NCBI RefSeq assembly: GCF_009711085.1
Contig: NZ_WMKA01000030.1
Span: 7,075-46,837 of the forward strand
Direction: 5' to 3'
Source of the DNA: Cellulosimicrobium composti
GTDB taxonomy: Bacteria; Actinomycetota; Actinomycetes; Actinomycetales; Cellulomonadaceae
Length of the DNA: 39,763 nt
Shown: positions 1-7,390 of the stretch, one piece after another
How the letters are laid out: every line of letters begins with the position of its first letter
Position numbering within the stretch: position 1 is the first letter of the stretch
The notes under the pieces: model-generated
Database searches by the model: none
Seen by the model: only the letters and a program-made list of their open reading frames with translations
What the model was told of the DNA's origin: nothing
Program-made: the position numbers and the translations under genes

Positions 1-133
1 GTCAGGCGTATCCGACTCCGGTGTTCCCGACCCGGGCGACGAGCCGGAGCCCCGTGACGCCCCGACGCCGGACGCTCCCGGGCCGCGCGGGCTCGACCTG
101 CCCTGGGCGGAGGGGACGTTCCCGCCGGGCACG

Positions 134-598
134 GTGGCGGGCCGCCGGCACGTGTGGGACGCCCTCATGGGGCTCGCGCTGCACGAGGCGACCCACGCGC
201 TCGCGAGCGACGACGTGCCCGTGGGGGCGCTCGTCGTCGGGCCGGACGGGCGGCTGCTGGGCGTCGGGCGCAACCGGCGCGAGGAGACCGGCGACCCGAC
301 CGCGCACGCCGAGGTCCTCGCGCTGCGTCAGGCGGCCGCGACGGTCGGGGAGTGGCGGCTGGAGGGCTGCACGCTCGTCGTCACCCTCGAACCGTGCGTC
401 ATGTGCGCGGGGGCGCTCGTGCTCGCGCGCGTGCAACGGCTCGTCCTCGGCGCGTGGGACCCGAAGGCCGGTGCGACCGGGTCGGTGTGGGACCTCGTGC
501 GCGACCAGCGCGCCAACCACGCGGTCGAGGTCGTCGGCGGCGTCCGCGAGGACGAGTGCGGCCATCTCCTGCGCGACTTCTTCGCCGCGCAACGCTGA
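134..598 (+). CDS. tadA: tRNA-specific adenosine deaminase TadA
   Basis: Converts A34 to inosine in the tRNA-Arg(ACG) anticodon, a cytosolic and normally essential tRNA modification. The zinc-deaminase signature is complete: H58-A-E60 (zinc ligand and proton-shuttling Glu) and PC88-VM-C91, followed by the AGALV helix typical of TadA. About 154 aa from the GTG used here, which is the normal family length. The frame stays open upstream to the window edge, so an earlier start outside the window cannot be excluded. No convincing ribosome binding site precedes the GTG. The sirtuin gene converges on it, and tRNA-Ser lies 3.3 kb downstream, a neighbourhood in which tadA is often found in actinobacteria. 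Confidence 0.9.
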   Translation: MAGRRHVWDALMGLALHEATHALASDDVPVGALVVGPDGRLLGVGRNRREETGDPTAHAEVLALRQAAATVGEWRLEGCTLVVTLEPCVMCAGALVLARVQRLVLGAWDPKAGATGSVWDLVRDQRANHAVEVVGGVREDECGHLLRDFFAAQR

Positions 599-744
599 GC
601 GGTCACGCGACCGAGGTGGCCTGCGCGGTGGGGAGGGACGACGACGCCGGGTCTTCCATCCGGCGCCTCGTTCCTCGGCGCCTCCCGCCAGGCCCGCCAC
701 GACCCGGCGCCGTCCTTCCACCCCACCGCTCGTCGGTGGCCCGC

Positions 745-1716
745 TCAGCGCGCGAGCGCCTCGGCGAGAGCGGTGAGGGTCTCGGTGGTGCCGGCCTCGA
801 CCTTGAGCGTGGCGAGCGGGTCGCCGCGCGTCCAGCCGCGGTTGACGATGACGACCGGCTTCTCCTGCTTCGCCGCGTGCCGCACGAACCGCAGGCCGCT
901 CATGACCGTGAGCGACGACCCCGCGACGAGCAGCGCGTCGCCGTCGTCGACCATCGCGTACGCGCGCTCGACCCGCTCGCGCGGCACGTTCTCGCCGAAG
1001 TACACGATCTCGGGCTTGAGCACCCCGCCGCAGAACTCGCACGGCGCGGGCCGGAAGTGCGACGTCTGCTCGATCACGGCGTCCGCGTCCGGCGCGATCT
1101 CGACGTCCTCGACGTCGCCGATGCTCTCGACGAAGCCCGGGTTGAGCGCGGTGAGCCGCTCCGCGAGGTGCTCGCGCGAGATGACGCGCCCGCACTGCAG
1201 GCAGATGACGCGGTCGTAGCGGCCGTGCAGGTCGATGACGTTCCGGCTGCCCGCGTCCTCGTGCAGCAGGTCCACGTTCTGCGTGATGAGCCCCACGAGC
1301 ACGCCCGCGTCCTCCAGGCGTGCGAGCGCGCGGTGACCTGCGTTCGGGTGCGTGCGGTGCACGTGCTGCCAGCCGACGTGGTTGCGCGCCCAGTAGTGGC
1401 GGCGGAATGCCTCGTCCTGCACGAACTGCTGGTACGTCATCGGGTTGCGCGGCGGAGAGTCCGGGCCGCGGTAGTCCGGGATGCCCGAGTCCGTCGAGAC
1501 GCCCGCGCCCGTGAGCGCCGTGACCCGCAGGCCGCGGAGCAGCTCCACCGCGTCGTCGACCGTTCCCGTGCGGGGCGCCGGCTCCGCGCCCGTCGGCGGC
1601 TGGCTCGGGCGCCACGCGAGCCGCGAGGTCAGGGTGGGGACGGCCGACGGCAGGTCGGCCGACGACGTCGCGACGTGGGCGGGGGAGGAGGTCGGGGGGA
1701 GGGACTCGCTGGGCAC
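745..1716 (-). CDS. SIR2-family NAD-dependent protein deacylase (class II sirtuin-like)
   Basis: Predicted cytosolic NAD+-dependent lysine deacylase. Visible motifs: NAD-binding GAGVSTDSGIPDYR (residues 70-83), TQNVD (145-149), catalytic His164 in DLHGR, a Zn ribbon with Cys172/175 and Cys226/229, and GSSLTV near 266-271. The GAGVSTDSGIPDYRG form and the zinc spacing resemble the SIRT4-like class II group. The first ~50 residues are Pro/Ser/Ala-rich and probably disordered. The start is set at the GTG at 1716 because TACCGT (1724-1729) lies 7 nt upstream, predicting a leaderless mRNA; an in-frame GTG at 1725 would overlap that -10. Convergent with tadA. Substrate unknown. Confidence 0.88.
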   Translation of the reverse strand: MPSESLPPTSSPAHVATSSADLPSAVPTLTSRLAWRPSQPPTGAEPAPRTGTVDDAVELLRGLRVTALTGAGVSTDSGIPDYRGPDSPPRNPMTYQQFVQDEAFRRHYWARNHVGWQHVHRTHPNAGHRALARLEDAGVLVGLITQNVDLLHEDAGSRNVIDLHGRYDRVICLQCGRVISREHLAERLTALNPGFVESIGDVEDVEIAPDADAVIEQTSHFRPAPCEFCGGVLKPEIVYFGENVPRERVERAYAMVDDGDALLVAGSSLTVMSGLRFVRHAAKQEKPVVIVNRGWTRGDPLATLKVEAGTTETLTALAEALAR

Positions 1717-1911
1717 GTCTCCCACGGTACGACGCGGCGCGCGGCGTCACGCGGGGTCACGTCAGGGTCACCTGCGCCCGCCGCGAACATGCGGCTATCT
1801 CCCGTCCCGGCGACCGGACGGGCCACAACCACATGCTCGGCGGGGTCGGCGGGTTGGTGGGTCGGGTGGGCGCGGGTGATCGGGGTCACGGCCGGGCGTT
1901 GCCAGGCGCTG

Positions 1912-1925
1912 TTAGGCTCGCCTAA
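1912..1925 (+). promoter_or_regulatory. DtxR/IdeR-like iron box over the -10 element
   Basis: Perfect inverted repeat TTAGGC-TC-GCCTAA, matching the central part of actinobacterial DtxR/IdeR/DmdR iron boxes. It contains TAGGCT (1913-1918), a good -10 hexamer, so iron-loaded repressor would cover the promoter. The predicted transcript starts near 1925, about 20 nt before the ATG of the siderophore-interacting protein. Confidence 0.82.
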
Positions 1926-1945
1926 GTCATCGACGAGAGGTTCTC

Positions 1946-2785
1946 ATGCCGACCACCACCGCGCCCGCACCGCGGCGCGCCCGCCCGCAGACGGTCCTCG
2001 AGGTCGTCGAGACGACGTGGCTCTCCCCGCACCTCGTGCGGGTCGTGGCAGGAGGCGACGGCTTCGCCGCGTTCACCACGAACGAGCACACCGACAAGTA
2101 CGTCAAGATCTACTTCGCCAAGCCCGAGCTCGGCCTCGAACCGCCCTACGACGTCGCGGCCCTGCGCGAGACCCTCGCCCCCGACGACGTGCCCGTCACC
2201 CGCACGTACACCGTGCGGTGGGTCGACGTGGCGGCGCAGCGGCTCGCGATCGACTTCGTCGTGCACGGCGACGAGGGACTGGCCGGGCCGTGGGCCGCGC
2301 GCGCGACGCCCGGCGACCGCCTCGTCCTCTCCGGCCCCGGCGGCGGGTACGCGCCCGATCCCGCCGCCGACTGGCACCTGCTCGCCGGCGACGACTCGGC
2401 CCTGCCCGCGATCGCCGCCGCGCTCGAGGCCATGCCGCGCGACGCCGTCGGGCACGCCGTGATCGAGGTCGGCACCGAGGCGGACCGCCTCCCGCTCGAA
2501 GCGCCCGACGGCGTCCAGGTCACCTGGGTGCTGCGCGGCGACGCACCCGCCGGGACGACGACCCTCCTGCCCGACGCCGTCGCCGACCTCTCGTGGCGCG
2601 ACGGCCGCGTGCACGTCTTCGCCCACGGCGAGCGCGAGGCCATGAAGGCCCTGCGCCGCGTGTTCGCCGAGCGCGGCGTCCCCCGCGCCGACCTGTCGCT
2701 CTCCGGCTACTGGGCCTACGGCCGCGCAGAAGACCGCTTCCAGGCGGAGAAGCGCGAGCCCGTCGGCAAGATCTTCGAGGACTGA
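1946..2785 (+). CDS. Siderophore-interacting protein (ViuB/SIP family, FAD-dependent ferric-siderophore reductase)
   Basis: Cytosolic flavoprotein that releases iron from imported ferric siderophores by reduction. 279 aa, the usual SIP length. FAD-binding barrel with RTYTVR (86-91) and VVHGDEGLAGPWA (105-117); NAD(P)H-domain segment GDDSALPAI (148-156); C-terminal SGYWAYGRAED motif near residues 234-244, all characteristic of the family. ATG follows a GAGAGG ribosome site. First gene of a two-gene operon with a siderophore-binding lipoprotein; its stop codon overlaps that gene's ribosome site. Regulation by iron is inferred from the upstream DtxR-type box. No cognate permease or ATPase lies in this window, so those must be encoded elsewhere. 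Confidence 0.92.
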   Translation: MPTTTAPAPRRARPQTVLEVVETTWLSPHLVRVVAGGDGFAAFTTNEHTDKYVKIYFAKPELGLEPPYDVAALRETLAPDDVPVTRTYTVRWVDVAAQRLAIDFVVHGDEGLAGPWAARATPGDRLVLSGPGGGYAPDPAADWHLLAGDDSALPAIAAALEAMPRDAVGHAVIEVGTEADRLPLEAPDGVQVTWVLRGDAPAGTTTLLPDAVADLSWRDGRVHVFAHGEREAMKALRRVFAERGVPRADLSLSGYWAYGRAEDRFQAEKREPVGKIFED

Positions 2786-2793
2786 GGAGTCCC

Positions 2794-3795
2794 ATGCACC
2801 GCACCACCACGTCCCGCCGGGCGCTCGCGGCCGCGTCCGCGCTCGCCGTCGTCGCGCTCGCCGCGTGCTCGTCCGGCGGCGAGGACGACGCGCCGACGGG
2901 CGGCACGAGCGGCGACGGGGCGTTTCCCGTGACCGTCGCCACCGCGTTCGGCGACGTCGAGATCGACGAGCAGCCGACGCGCGTCGTCGCCCTCGGGTGG
3001 GGCGACGCCGAGACCGCCCTCGCGCTCGGCGTCCAGCCCGTCGGGGCGAGCGACTGGCTCGCGTTCGGCGGCGACGGCGTCGGCCCCTGGCTCGACGACG
3101 CCTACGACGAGTCGCCCGAGATCATCGGCACGCTCGAACCCTCGTACGAGCAGATCGCCGTGCTCGACCCCGACGTCATCCTCGACGTGAAGTCGTCCGG
3201 CGACCCCGAGCGGTACGAGCGGCTCACCGAGATCGCGCCCACCGTCGCGATCCCCGAGGGCGGCGAGGCCTACCTCACGCCCATGGAGGACCAGGTGACG
3301 ATGATCGCCGCCGCGCTCGGGCGCAGCGAGGAGGGCGAGCAGCTGCTCGCCGAGGTCGACGACGCGTTCGCCGCCGCGCGCGACGAGCACCCCGACTTCG
3401 CGGGCAGGACCGCCGTCATCGGGTCGTACTGGGCCGAAGGCTTCGGCGCGTACGTGTCGTCGTCCAGCCGCGGCGAGTTCATGCAGGCCCTCGGGTTCGA
3501 GACCAAGCCCGAGATCGACGAGGCGGCCGGCGACGCGTTCTCCGTCACCCTCGGCACCGAGAACGTCGACCTGCTCGACGCCGACCTCACCGTCATCCAG
3601 CCCATCGGGTTCACCGCCGCAGACGTCGAGGCGCAACCCATCTTCCGGACCGTCCCGTCCGTCGCCGACGGCCGCTACGTCGTGCTCGACGACGCCGACC
3701 TCTCCAACGCGTTCTCGCTCGGCACGCCCACCGCCGTGATCTACGCGATCGACAACGTCGTGCCGCTGTTCGCGGACGCGCTCAGCGGGTCGTGA
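2794..3795 (+). CDS. Iron-siderophore ABC transporter substrate-binding lipoprotein
   Basis: Membrane-anchored receptor that captures ferric siderophores for an ABC importer. 333 aa. Signal peptide with Arg pair, hydrophobic stretch and lipobox LAAC (residues 22-25, lipidated Cys25), then a Gly/Asp-rich linker. The mature part is a type III (FepB/FhuD-like, TroA superfamily) binding protein: QPTRVVALGWGDAETALALG near 52-71, EPSYEQIAVLDPDVIL near 112-127, and the long helical-backbone layout. ATG is 8 nt past the upstream stop with GAGGAG (2784-2789) overlapping that stop, so translation is probably coupled to the reductase gene. Same iron regulation inferred. Confidence 0.92.
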   Translation: MHRTTTSRRALAAASALAVVALAACSSGGEDDAPTGGTSGDGAFPVTVATAFGDVEIDEQPTRVVALGWGDAETALALGVQPVGASDWLAFGGDGVGPWLDDAYDESPEIIGTLEPSYEQIAVLDPDVILDVKSSGDPERYERLTEIAPTVAIPEGGEAYLTPMEDQVTMIAAALGRSEEGEQLLAEVDDAFAAARDEHPDFAGRTAVIGSYWAEGFGAYVSSSSRGEFMQALGFETKPEIDEAAGDAFSVTLGTENVDLLDADLTVIQPIGFTAADVEAQPIFRTVPSVADGRYVVLDDADLSNAFSLGTPTAVIYAIDNVVPLFADALSGS

Positions 3796-3815
3796 CGGTG
3801 GGCTTCCGACGGCCG

Positions 3816-3838
3816 ATCGGCCGGTCTGACCGGCCGAT
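3816..3838 (+). terminator. Hairpin terminator after the iron-uptake operon
   Basis: Perfect 11-bp inverted repeat (3816-3826 / 3828-3838) with a single central base, core GGCCGGTC-T-GACCGGCC, starting 20 nt after the lipoprotein stop. A one-base loop means the real helix opens a few pairs. There is no U-tract, as is usual in high-GC actinobacteria. Confidence 0.6.
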
Positions 3839-3862
3839 TCGGTGTCCGGGGGTGTGACCAGG

Positions 3863-3868
3863 TATCCT
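3863..3868 (+). promoter_or_regulatory. Candidate -10 for tRNA-Ser(CGA)
   Basis: TATCCT about 24 nt before the tRNA 5' end. No convincing -35 at 17-18 nt spacing. Placement would put the start near 3875 and leave a short 5' leader for RNase P. Confidence 0.4.
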
Positions 3869-3891
3869 TCCTGGGCCGGGTATCCCGGCGA

Positions 3892-3981
3892 GGTAGCGTG
3901 TCCGAGCGGCCTAAGGAGCACGCCTCGAAAGCGTGTGTGGGTGAAAGTCCACCGTGGGTTCAAATCCCACCGCTACCGCCA
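3892..3981 (+). tRNA. tRNA-Ser(CGA)
   Basis: Class II tRNA of 90 nt including the encoded CCA. Acceptor stem GGTAGCG/CGCTACC closes at 3892-3898 and 3971-3977, discriminator G3978, CCA 3979-3981. Anticodon arm CACGC-CTCGAAA-GCGTG gives anticodon CGA (reads UCG). The long variable arm and the GGTTCAAAT T-loop are present. Followed directly by a strong hairpin. Confidence 0.95.
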
Positions 3982-3984
3982 CCC

Positions 3985-4026
3985 GAAGGGCCCCACCCGC
4001 GAGAATTCGCGGCTGTGGGGCCCTTC
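3985..4026 (+). terminator. Terminator of tRNA-Ser(CGA)
   Basis: 12-bp perfect stem GAAGGGCCCCAC (3985-3996) / GTGGGGCCCTTC (4015-4026) with a nested 6-bp stem CCGCGA/TCGCGG (3997-4002 / 4007-4012) and GAAT loop, making an almost continuous long hairpin beginning 4 nt after the tRNA. Confidence 0.8.
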
Positions 4027-4101
4027 GTCATGCAAAGGCAGCCGTCGCCCTCTCGGTTGCGAAGGCGCCCCGGCCCGGGCGCGCCCGCACTCCGTTGTTC
4101 G

Positions 4102-4545
4102 TCACTCCACGGTCGTCGACTGTGCCGCTGCCCGTCGTTCCTGCACAGCGTGCAGCTGCGCCGCGATGTGCCGTGCGGTGGCCCACATCGCGCCGTACCA
4201 GGCGATCGCTCCCAGCACGCAGCCCACGCCGTCCCACATCCGCATGGCGTAGTAGGCCGCCACGACTGCAGCCACCACCGCGACGGCGCCGGCTGCTATC
4301 CGTCGGGGCGTCTTCTCGTCCGCCAGGGGATGCCATCGGCGGGTCCGCGCTTGCTCCCACATCAGGACGACCGTGCCAGGGGTGAAAGCCGCTAATAGAA
4401 AGGCGGTCATTCCCGGCGGGAACGGGACGAGCACAGCGGACACGAGGAACGGCGGACCCATCAGCGGAGGGGCCCACAGTCGGAGCTTCCAGGTCCACGC
4501 GTCCATCCGGGCCAGTCGGGGGTGTTGGTCTGACACCGGTCGCAC
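4102..4545 (-). CDS. Small multi-pass membrane protein of unknown function
   Basis: 147 aa, not recognised as a known family. After a charged N-terminus there are hydrophobic segments near residues 24-40 and 41-62 (proline-rich FLVSAVLVPFPPGMTAFLLAAF) and near 83-103 and 105-125, suggesting about four membrane helices, then a polar C-terminal tail. The GTG at 4545 is preferred because GAGGAG (4552-4557) sits 6 nt upstream; the ATG at 4506 has no ribosome site. A -10-like TACAGT (4595-4600, minus strand) lies 49 nt upstream. GC content is slightly lower than in neighbouring genes. Divergent from the S51 peptidase gene. Confidence 0.65.
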   Translation of the reverse strand: MRPVSDQHPRLARMDAWTWKLRLWAPPLMGPPFLVSAVLVPFPPGMTAFLLAAFTPGTVVLMWEQARTRRWHPLADEKTPRRIAAGAVAVVAAVVAAYYAMRMWDGVGCVLGAIAWYGAMWATARHIAAQLHAVQERRAAAQSTTVE

Positions 4546-4735
4546 GGCACTCTCCTCGTCGGCTGTCCGACCGGCGACCGCCGCCGGTGACCGCACTGTA
4601 GCGAGCGACGAGGACCTACCCGGACCAGACGACGGCCGGTCGCCGCACGATTCGCAGGCCGTGCGGCGGTGCAGGCGATGACTTCCGGACCTCGTCCCGG
4701 TCTGCCGCGCATACCGCCAAGACCCGGAGGGTGGG

Positions 4736-5401
4736 ATGAAGCTGTTGCTCACGTCAGGGGGAGTCACCAACCCGACCATCGAGACGGCGCTCGTCGGGCT
4801 GCTGGGTCGGCCGATCGGTGAGTGCTCGGCGCTGTGCATCCCCACGGCGCTGTACGGCCACCCGTGGGTGGGCCCGGGGAAGAACGCCCGGGACTTCATC
4901 ACCGGGGAGTCGGACCACATGGCCGGTCTGGGGTGGGAATCGGTCGGGGTGCTGGAGCTGACGGCGCTGCCGAGCATCCCCGCGGGGCGCTGGGTGCCGC
5001 TCGTCCAGGAGACCGACGTGCTGCTGGCCGCGGGGGGTGACGCCCTCTACCTCGCGTACTGGATGCGCCGCTCGGGTCTGGCCGACCTCGTCCCGACGCT
5101 CACCGGGACGGTCTATGTCGGGATGAGCGGCGGGAGCATGGCGTTGACGCCGCGGATCGGGCGGGAGTTCGTCGGGTGGGCGCCGCCCGACGGCGAGGCG
5201 GTGTCGCCCCTCGGGCTCGTCGACTTCTCGTTGTTCCCGCACCTCGACCACCCCGACCTCCCGGACAACACCTCGGCGGCGGCGGAGCGGTGGGCGGCGT
5301 CCCTGGGCGGGCCCGCCTACGCGATCGACGACGAGACGGCCCTCGTGGTCGACGGCGGCGTCGAGGTCGTCTCGGAGGGGAGCTGGCGCCGGCTGGCGTG
5401 A
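4736..5401 (+). CDS. Peptidase E-like protein (peptidase S51 / class I GATase-like fold)
   Basis: 221 aa cytosolic protein related to dipeptidase E, which cleaves N-terminal Asp-X dipeptides. Family features: N-terminal LLLTSGG, the AAGGDALYL segment (98-106) corresponding to the GGN loop, the nucleophile elbow VGMSGGSM with Ser131 in the usual S51 place, and FPHLDHP with His169/His172. The elbow here is GMSGGS instead of the commoner G-x-SAG-S, so specificity may differ from E. coli PepE. ATG preceded by GGAGGGTGGG. Stands alone between divergent and convergent neighbours. Confidence 0.75.
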   Translation: MKLLLTSGGVTNPTIETALVGLLGRPIGECSALCIPTALYGHPWVGPGKNARDFITGESDHMAGLGWESVGVLELTALPSIPAGRWVPLVQETDVLLAAGGDALYLAYWMRRSGLADLVPTLTGTVYVGMSGGSMALTPRIGREFVGWAPPDGEAVSPLGLVDFSLFPHLDHPDLPDNTSAAAERWAASLGGPAYAIDDETALVVDGGVEVVSEGSWRRLA

Positions 5402-5437
5402 CCCCGCCGGCGGCCCGTTCGCGCGGGCCTTGGGCGA

Positions 5438-6031
5438 CTATCCGGCGCGGTGGCGCGCGACTGCGGCCGCGGCGAGCGCGCGGCAGGGGAGCGCGGCGGG
5501 TCCGCCGTCACCCGCGACGGTGCGCCGCGTCCGCGAGGCGAGCGCGGCGTCGTACAGGCCGAGGATCTCGGCGGCGAGGGCGTCGGGTTCGGCGGCGCCG
5601 CTCTCGGCGGCGAGGCTGCGCAGCCGCTCGACGAGCAGGTGGGTGTCGGCGGCGAGCCAGCGGTACGCGGGGTGCTCGGGCTCGGTGACCTCGACCGCGG
5701 CGGCGAGGAACGCGCACCCGCGCGTGCTCGTCGCAGTGGGGAAGTCGTCGAGGGCGTCGAAGATCGCGAGGACGCGGGCGTCGGGGTCGTCGCCGCAGCG
5801 TTCGAGGGCGGCGTCCCACGTGGCGCGCCACCGCTCGTGGCGGCGCTCGAGGTAGCCCGCGACGAGGTGGTCCTTGCCGGGGAAGTGCGCGTAGAGCGTC
5901 GCGGGGGAGACCTCCGCGCGGCCGAGCACGGCGTCGACGCCGGTCGCGGCGATCCCGCGCTCGACGAACAGTTCCTCCGCGGCGTCGAGCAGACGGTCGC
6001 GCGCCGTCCCGCGTGCGTGGGCCCGAGGCAT
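5438..6031 (-). CDS. TetR/AcrR-family repressor, probable regulator of the divergent MFS gene
   Basis: 197 aa. N-terminal TetR helix-turn-helix at about residues 10-57 (RLLDAAEELFVERGIAATGV, then VSPATLYAHFPGKDHLV); the remainder is a helical ligand-binding domain. ATG at 6031 has no ribosome site but a TACAGT -10 (6038-6043, minus strand) exactly 6 nt upstream, so the mRNA is predicted to be leaderless. Only 21 bp separate its start from the MFS gene's, and that gap plus the first codons of the MFS gene contain two operator-like palindromes, pointing to autoregulation and repression of the transporter. Confidence 0.85.
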   Translation of the reverse strand: MPRAHARGTARDRLLDAAEELFVERGIAATGVDAVLGRAEVSPATLYAHFPGKDHLVAGYLERRHERWRATWDAALERCGDDPDARVLAIFDALDDFPTATSTRGCAFLAAAVEVTEPEHPAYRWLAADTHLLVERLRSLAAESGAAEPDALAAEILGLYDAALASRTRRTVAGDGGPAALPCRALAAAAVARHRAG

Positions 6032-6036
6032 GGGAC

Positions 6037-6071
6037 TACTGTAACGATCATTATGATGAAACGATCGTTAC
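6037..6071. promoter_or_regulatory. Divergent TetR/MFS promoter-operator
   Basis: TACTGTA at 6037-6043 holds a -10 on both strands: TACTGT plus strand, TACAGT minus strand. It overlaps site A, TAACGATCATTA (6042-6053), a 12-bp palindrome with one mismatch. Site B, AACGATCGTT (6060-6069), is a perfect palindrome. Together they form a 9-bp perfect inverted repeat GTAACGATC/GATCGTTAC (6041-6049 / 6063-6071). Site B lies inside the MFS reading frame. A bound TetR dimer would block both genes. Confidence 0.75.
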
Positions 6072-7390
6072 ACCTTTGCCGTGCGACGTCGCCGGGCCGT
6101 CTCGTGGCCGCGGGGACGGGCCTGATCGCGGTGACCTACGGCGTCGTGCGCTACGGCTACGGGCTCCAGCTGCCCGCGCTGACGAGCGAGCTCGGTCTGT
6201 CCTCGGCGCTCGCGGGCGCGATCGCGGCGGGGAGCTTCGCCGCGTACTGCGCGGCCGCGCTGTGGGCGCAGCGGGCCATGGCACGACGGGCGCCGCGGGC
6301 CGTCGTCCGGGTCGCGGCGGCTCTCGCGGCGTCGGGCGCGCTCCTGGTCGGCGCGTCCTGGTCGGCGTGGAGCCTCGCGGCGGGCGTGCTCGTCGCCGGC
6401 AGTGCCGCGGGCGCCGCCTCGCCCGCGCTCGTCGCCGCCGTCGCGTCCACGGTCGACGCGCGGCGCGCCGGCCGGGCGCAGGCCGTGGTCAACGCCGGGA
6501 CGGGCGTCGGGGTCGCCCTGGTCGGCGCCGCGACCCTCGCCGCGCCCGACGCCTGGCGGCCCGTGTGGTTCGGCGCCGCGGCGGGTGCGCTCGTCACGGC
6601 CGCCGTCGTCGACCGGAGCGCACGCTGGCCGTCGGGCCCCGAGGGCTCGCCGCCGACGGACGACGCCGGCCCTCCCGGGCGGCAGGCCGGCGCACGCCCT
6701 CGCGGACCGTTCGTGCGTGCCGGCGTCGCCGCCGCGGTCGCGGGCGTCGGCAGCGCCGCCGTGTGGACGTTCGGCCGCGACCTCGTGACGGTCACGGGCG
6801 GTCTGCCCGGGCGCACCTCCGCCGCGCTGTGGTGCCTGCTCGGCGTGGCCGCGGTGCTCGGCGCGCTGAGCGGCGACGCCGTGCGCGTGCTCGGCCTGCG
6901 CCGCGCCTGGGTCGTCACGGTGCTGGCGACGGCCGCCGGCACCGCGGCCCTGACGCTCGCTCCCGGCAGCGTGCTCGTCGTGGCAGTCGGGGGCGCCGTC
7001 TTCGGCGGCGCGTACACCGCGATGAGCGGCGTGCTCATCGCGTGGGGCGCCGCCCTGCGCCCGCACGCGGCCGGCCGCGCGACCGCCGCCCTCTTCGTCG
7101 CGCTCACGGCCGGGCAGGCCGCCGGGGCGCTCGTCACGGGCGGGCTGAGCGACGTCGTCGGCCCGCAGGCGGCCTTCTGGGTGGGGGCGGCGGCCCTCGT
7201 CGCCGCGGCCGGGATCGTCCCGACGGCGGCCCCCGGCCTGGGCGGTCCGAGCACCACGACGGCGGGCGGCACCGGGGAGGGCGGCTACGCGTCGTCGTCC
7301 GGTGGCACAGGGCGTATCGGCTCGCCGTCGGGGCCGAGCGGCTCGACGAGCGTGAGGTCCTCGGCGTCGGGATCGACCCAGCGCTGGTAG
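6053..7390 (+). CDS. MFS transporter
   Basis: Predicted major facilitator superfamily permease, about 445 aa and close to 12 hydrophobic helices. First helix AAGTGLIAVTYGVVRYGYGL near 18-37, the charged loop QRAMARRAPRAVVR after helix 2, and the second half begins near 230 after a Pro/Gly-rich central loop. The start is uncertain: tandem ATGs at 6053/6056 have no ribosome site and would give a nearly leaderless mRNA from the TACTGT -10; the next in-frame start is GTG 6104. The final ~35 codons are Gly/Ser/Thr-rich and run 106 bp into the convergent dinB gene. Likely an efflux pump induced when the TetR neighbour binds its ligand; substrate unknown. Confidence 0.8.
   Translation: MMKRSLHLCRATSPGRLVAAGTGLIAVTYGVVRYGYGLQLPALTSELGLSSALAGAIAAGSFAAYCAAALWAQRAMARRAPRAVVRVAAALAASGALLVGASWSAWSLAAGVLVAGSAAGAASPALVAAVASTVDARRAGRAQAVVNAGTGVGVALVGAATLAAPDAWRPVWFGAAAGALVTAAVVDRSARWPSGPEGSPPTDDAGPPGRQAGARPRGPFVRAGVAAAVAGVGSAAVWTFGRDLVTVTGGLPGRTSAALWCLLGVAAVLGALSGDAVRVLGLRRAWVVTVLATAAGTAALTLAPGSVLVVAVGGAVFGGAYTAMSGVLIAWGAALRPHAAGRATAALFVALTAGQAAGALVTGGLSDVVGPQAAFWVGAAALVAAAGIVPTAAPGLGGPSTTTAGGTGEGGYASSSGGTGRIGSPSGPSGSTSVRSSASGSTQRW

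Noticed and set aside
154-3795. 1213-aa open frame spanning tadA, the sirtuin and the iron genes
   Set aside because: Shadow frame: Arg/Ala/Gly-rich in all parts except the last 333 codons, which are the true lipoprotein gene.
4546-4735. Additional small gene upstream of the S51 peptidase
   Set aside because: No frame has a ribosome site with plausible composition; the stretch is better explained as a divergent promoter region.
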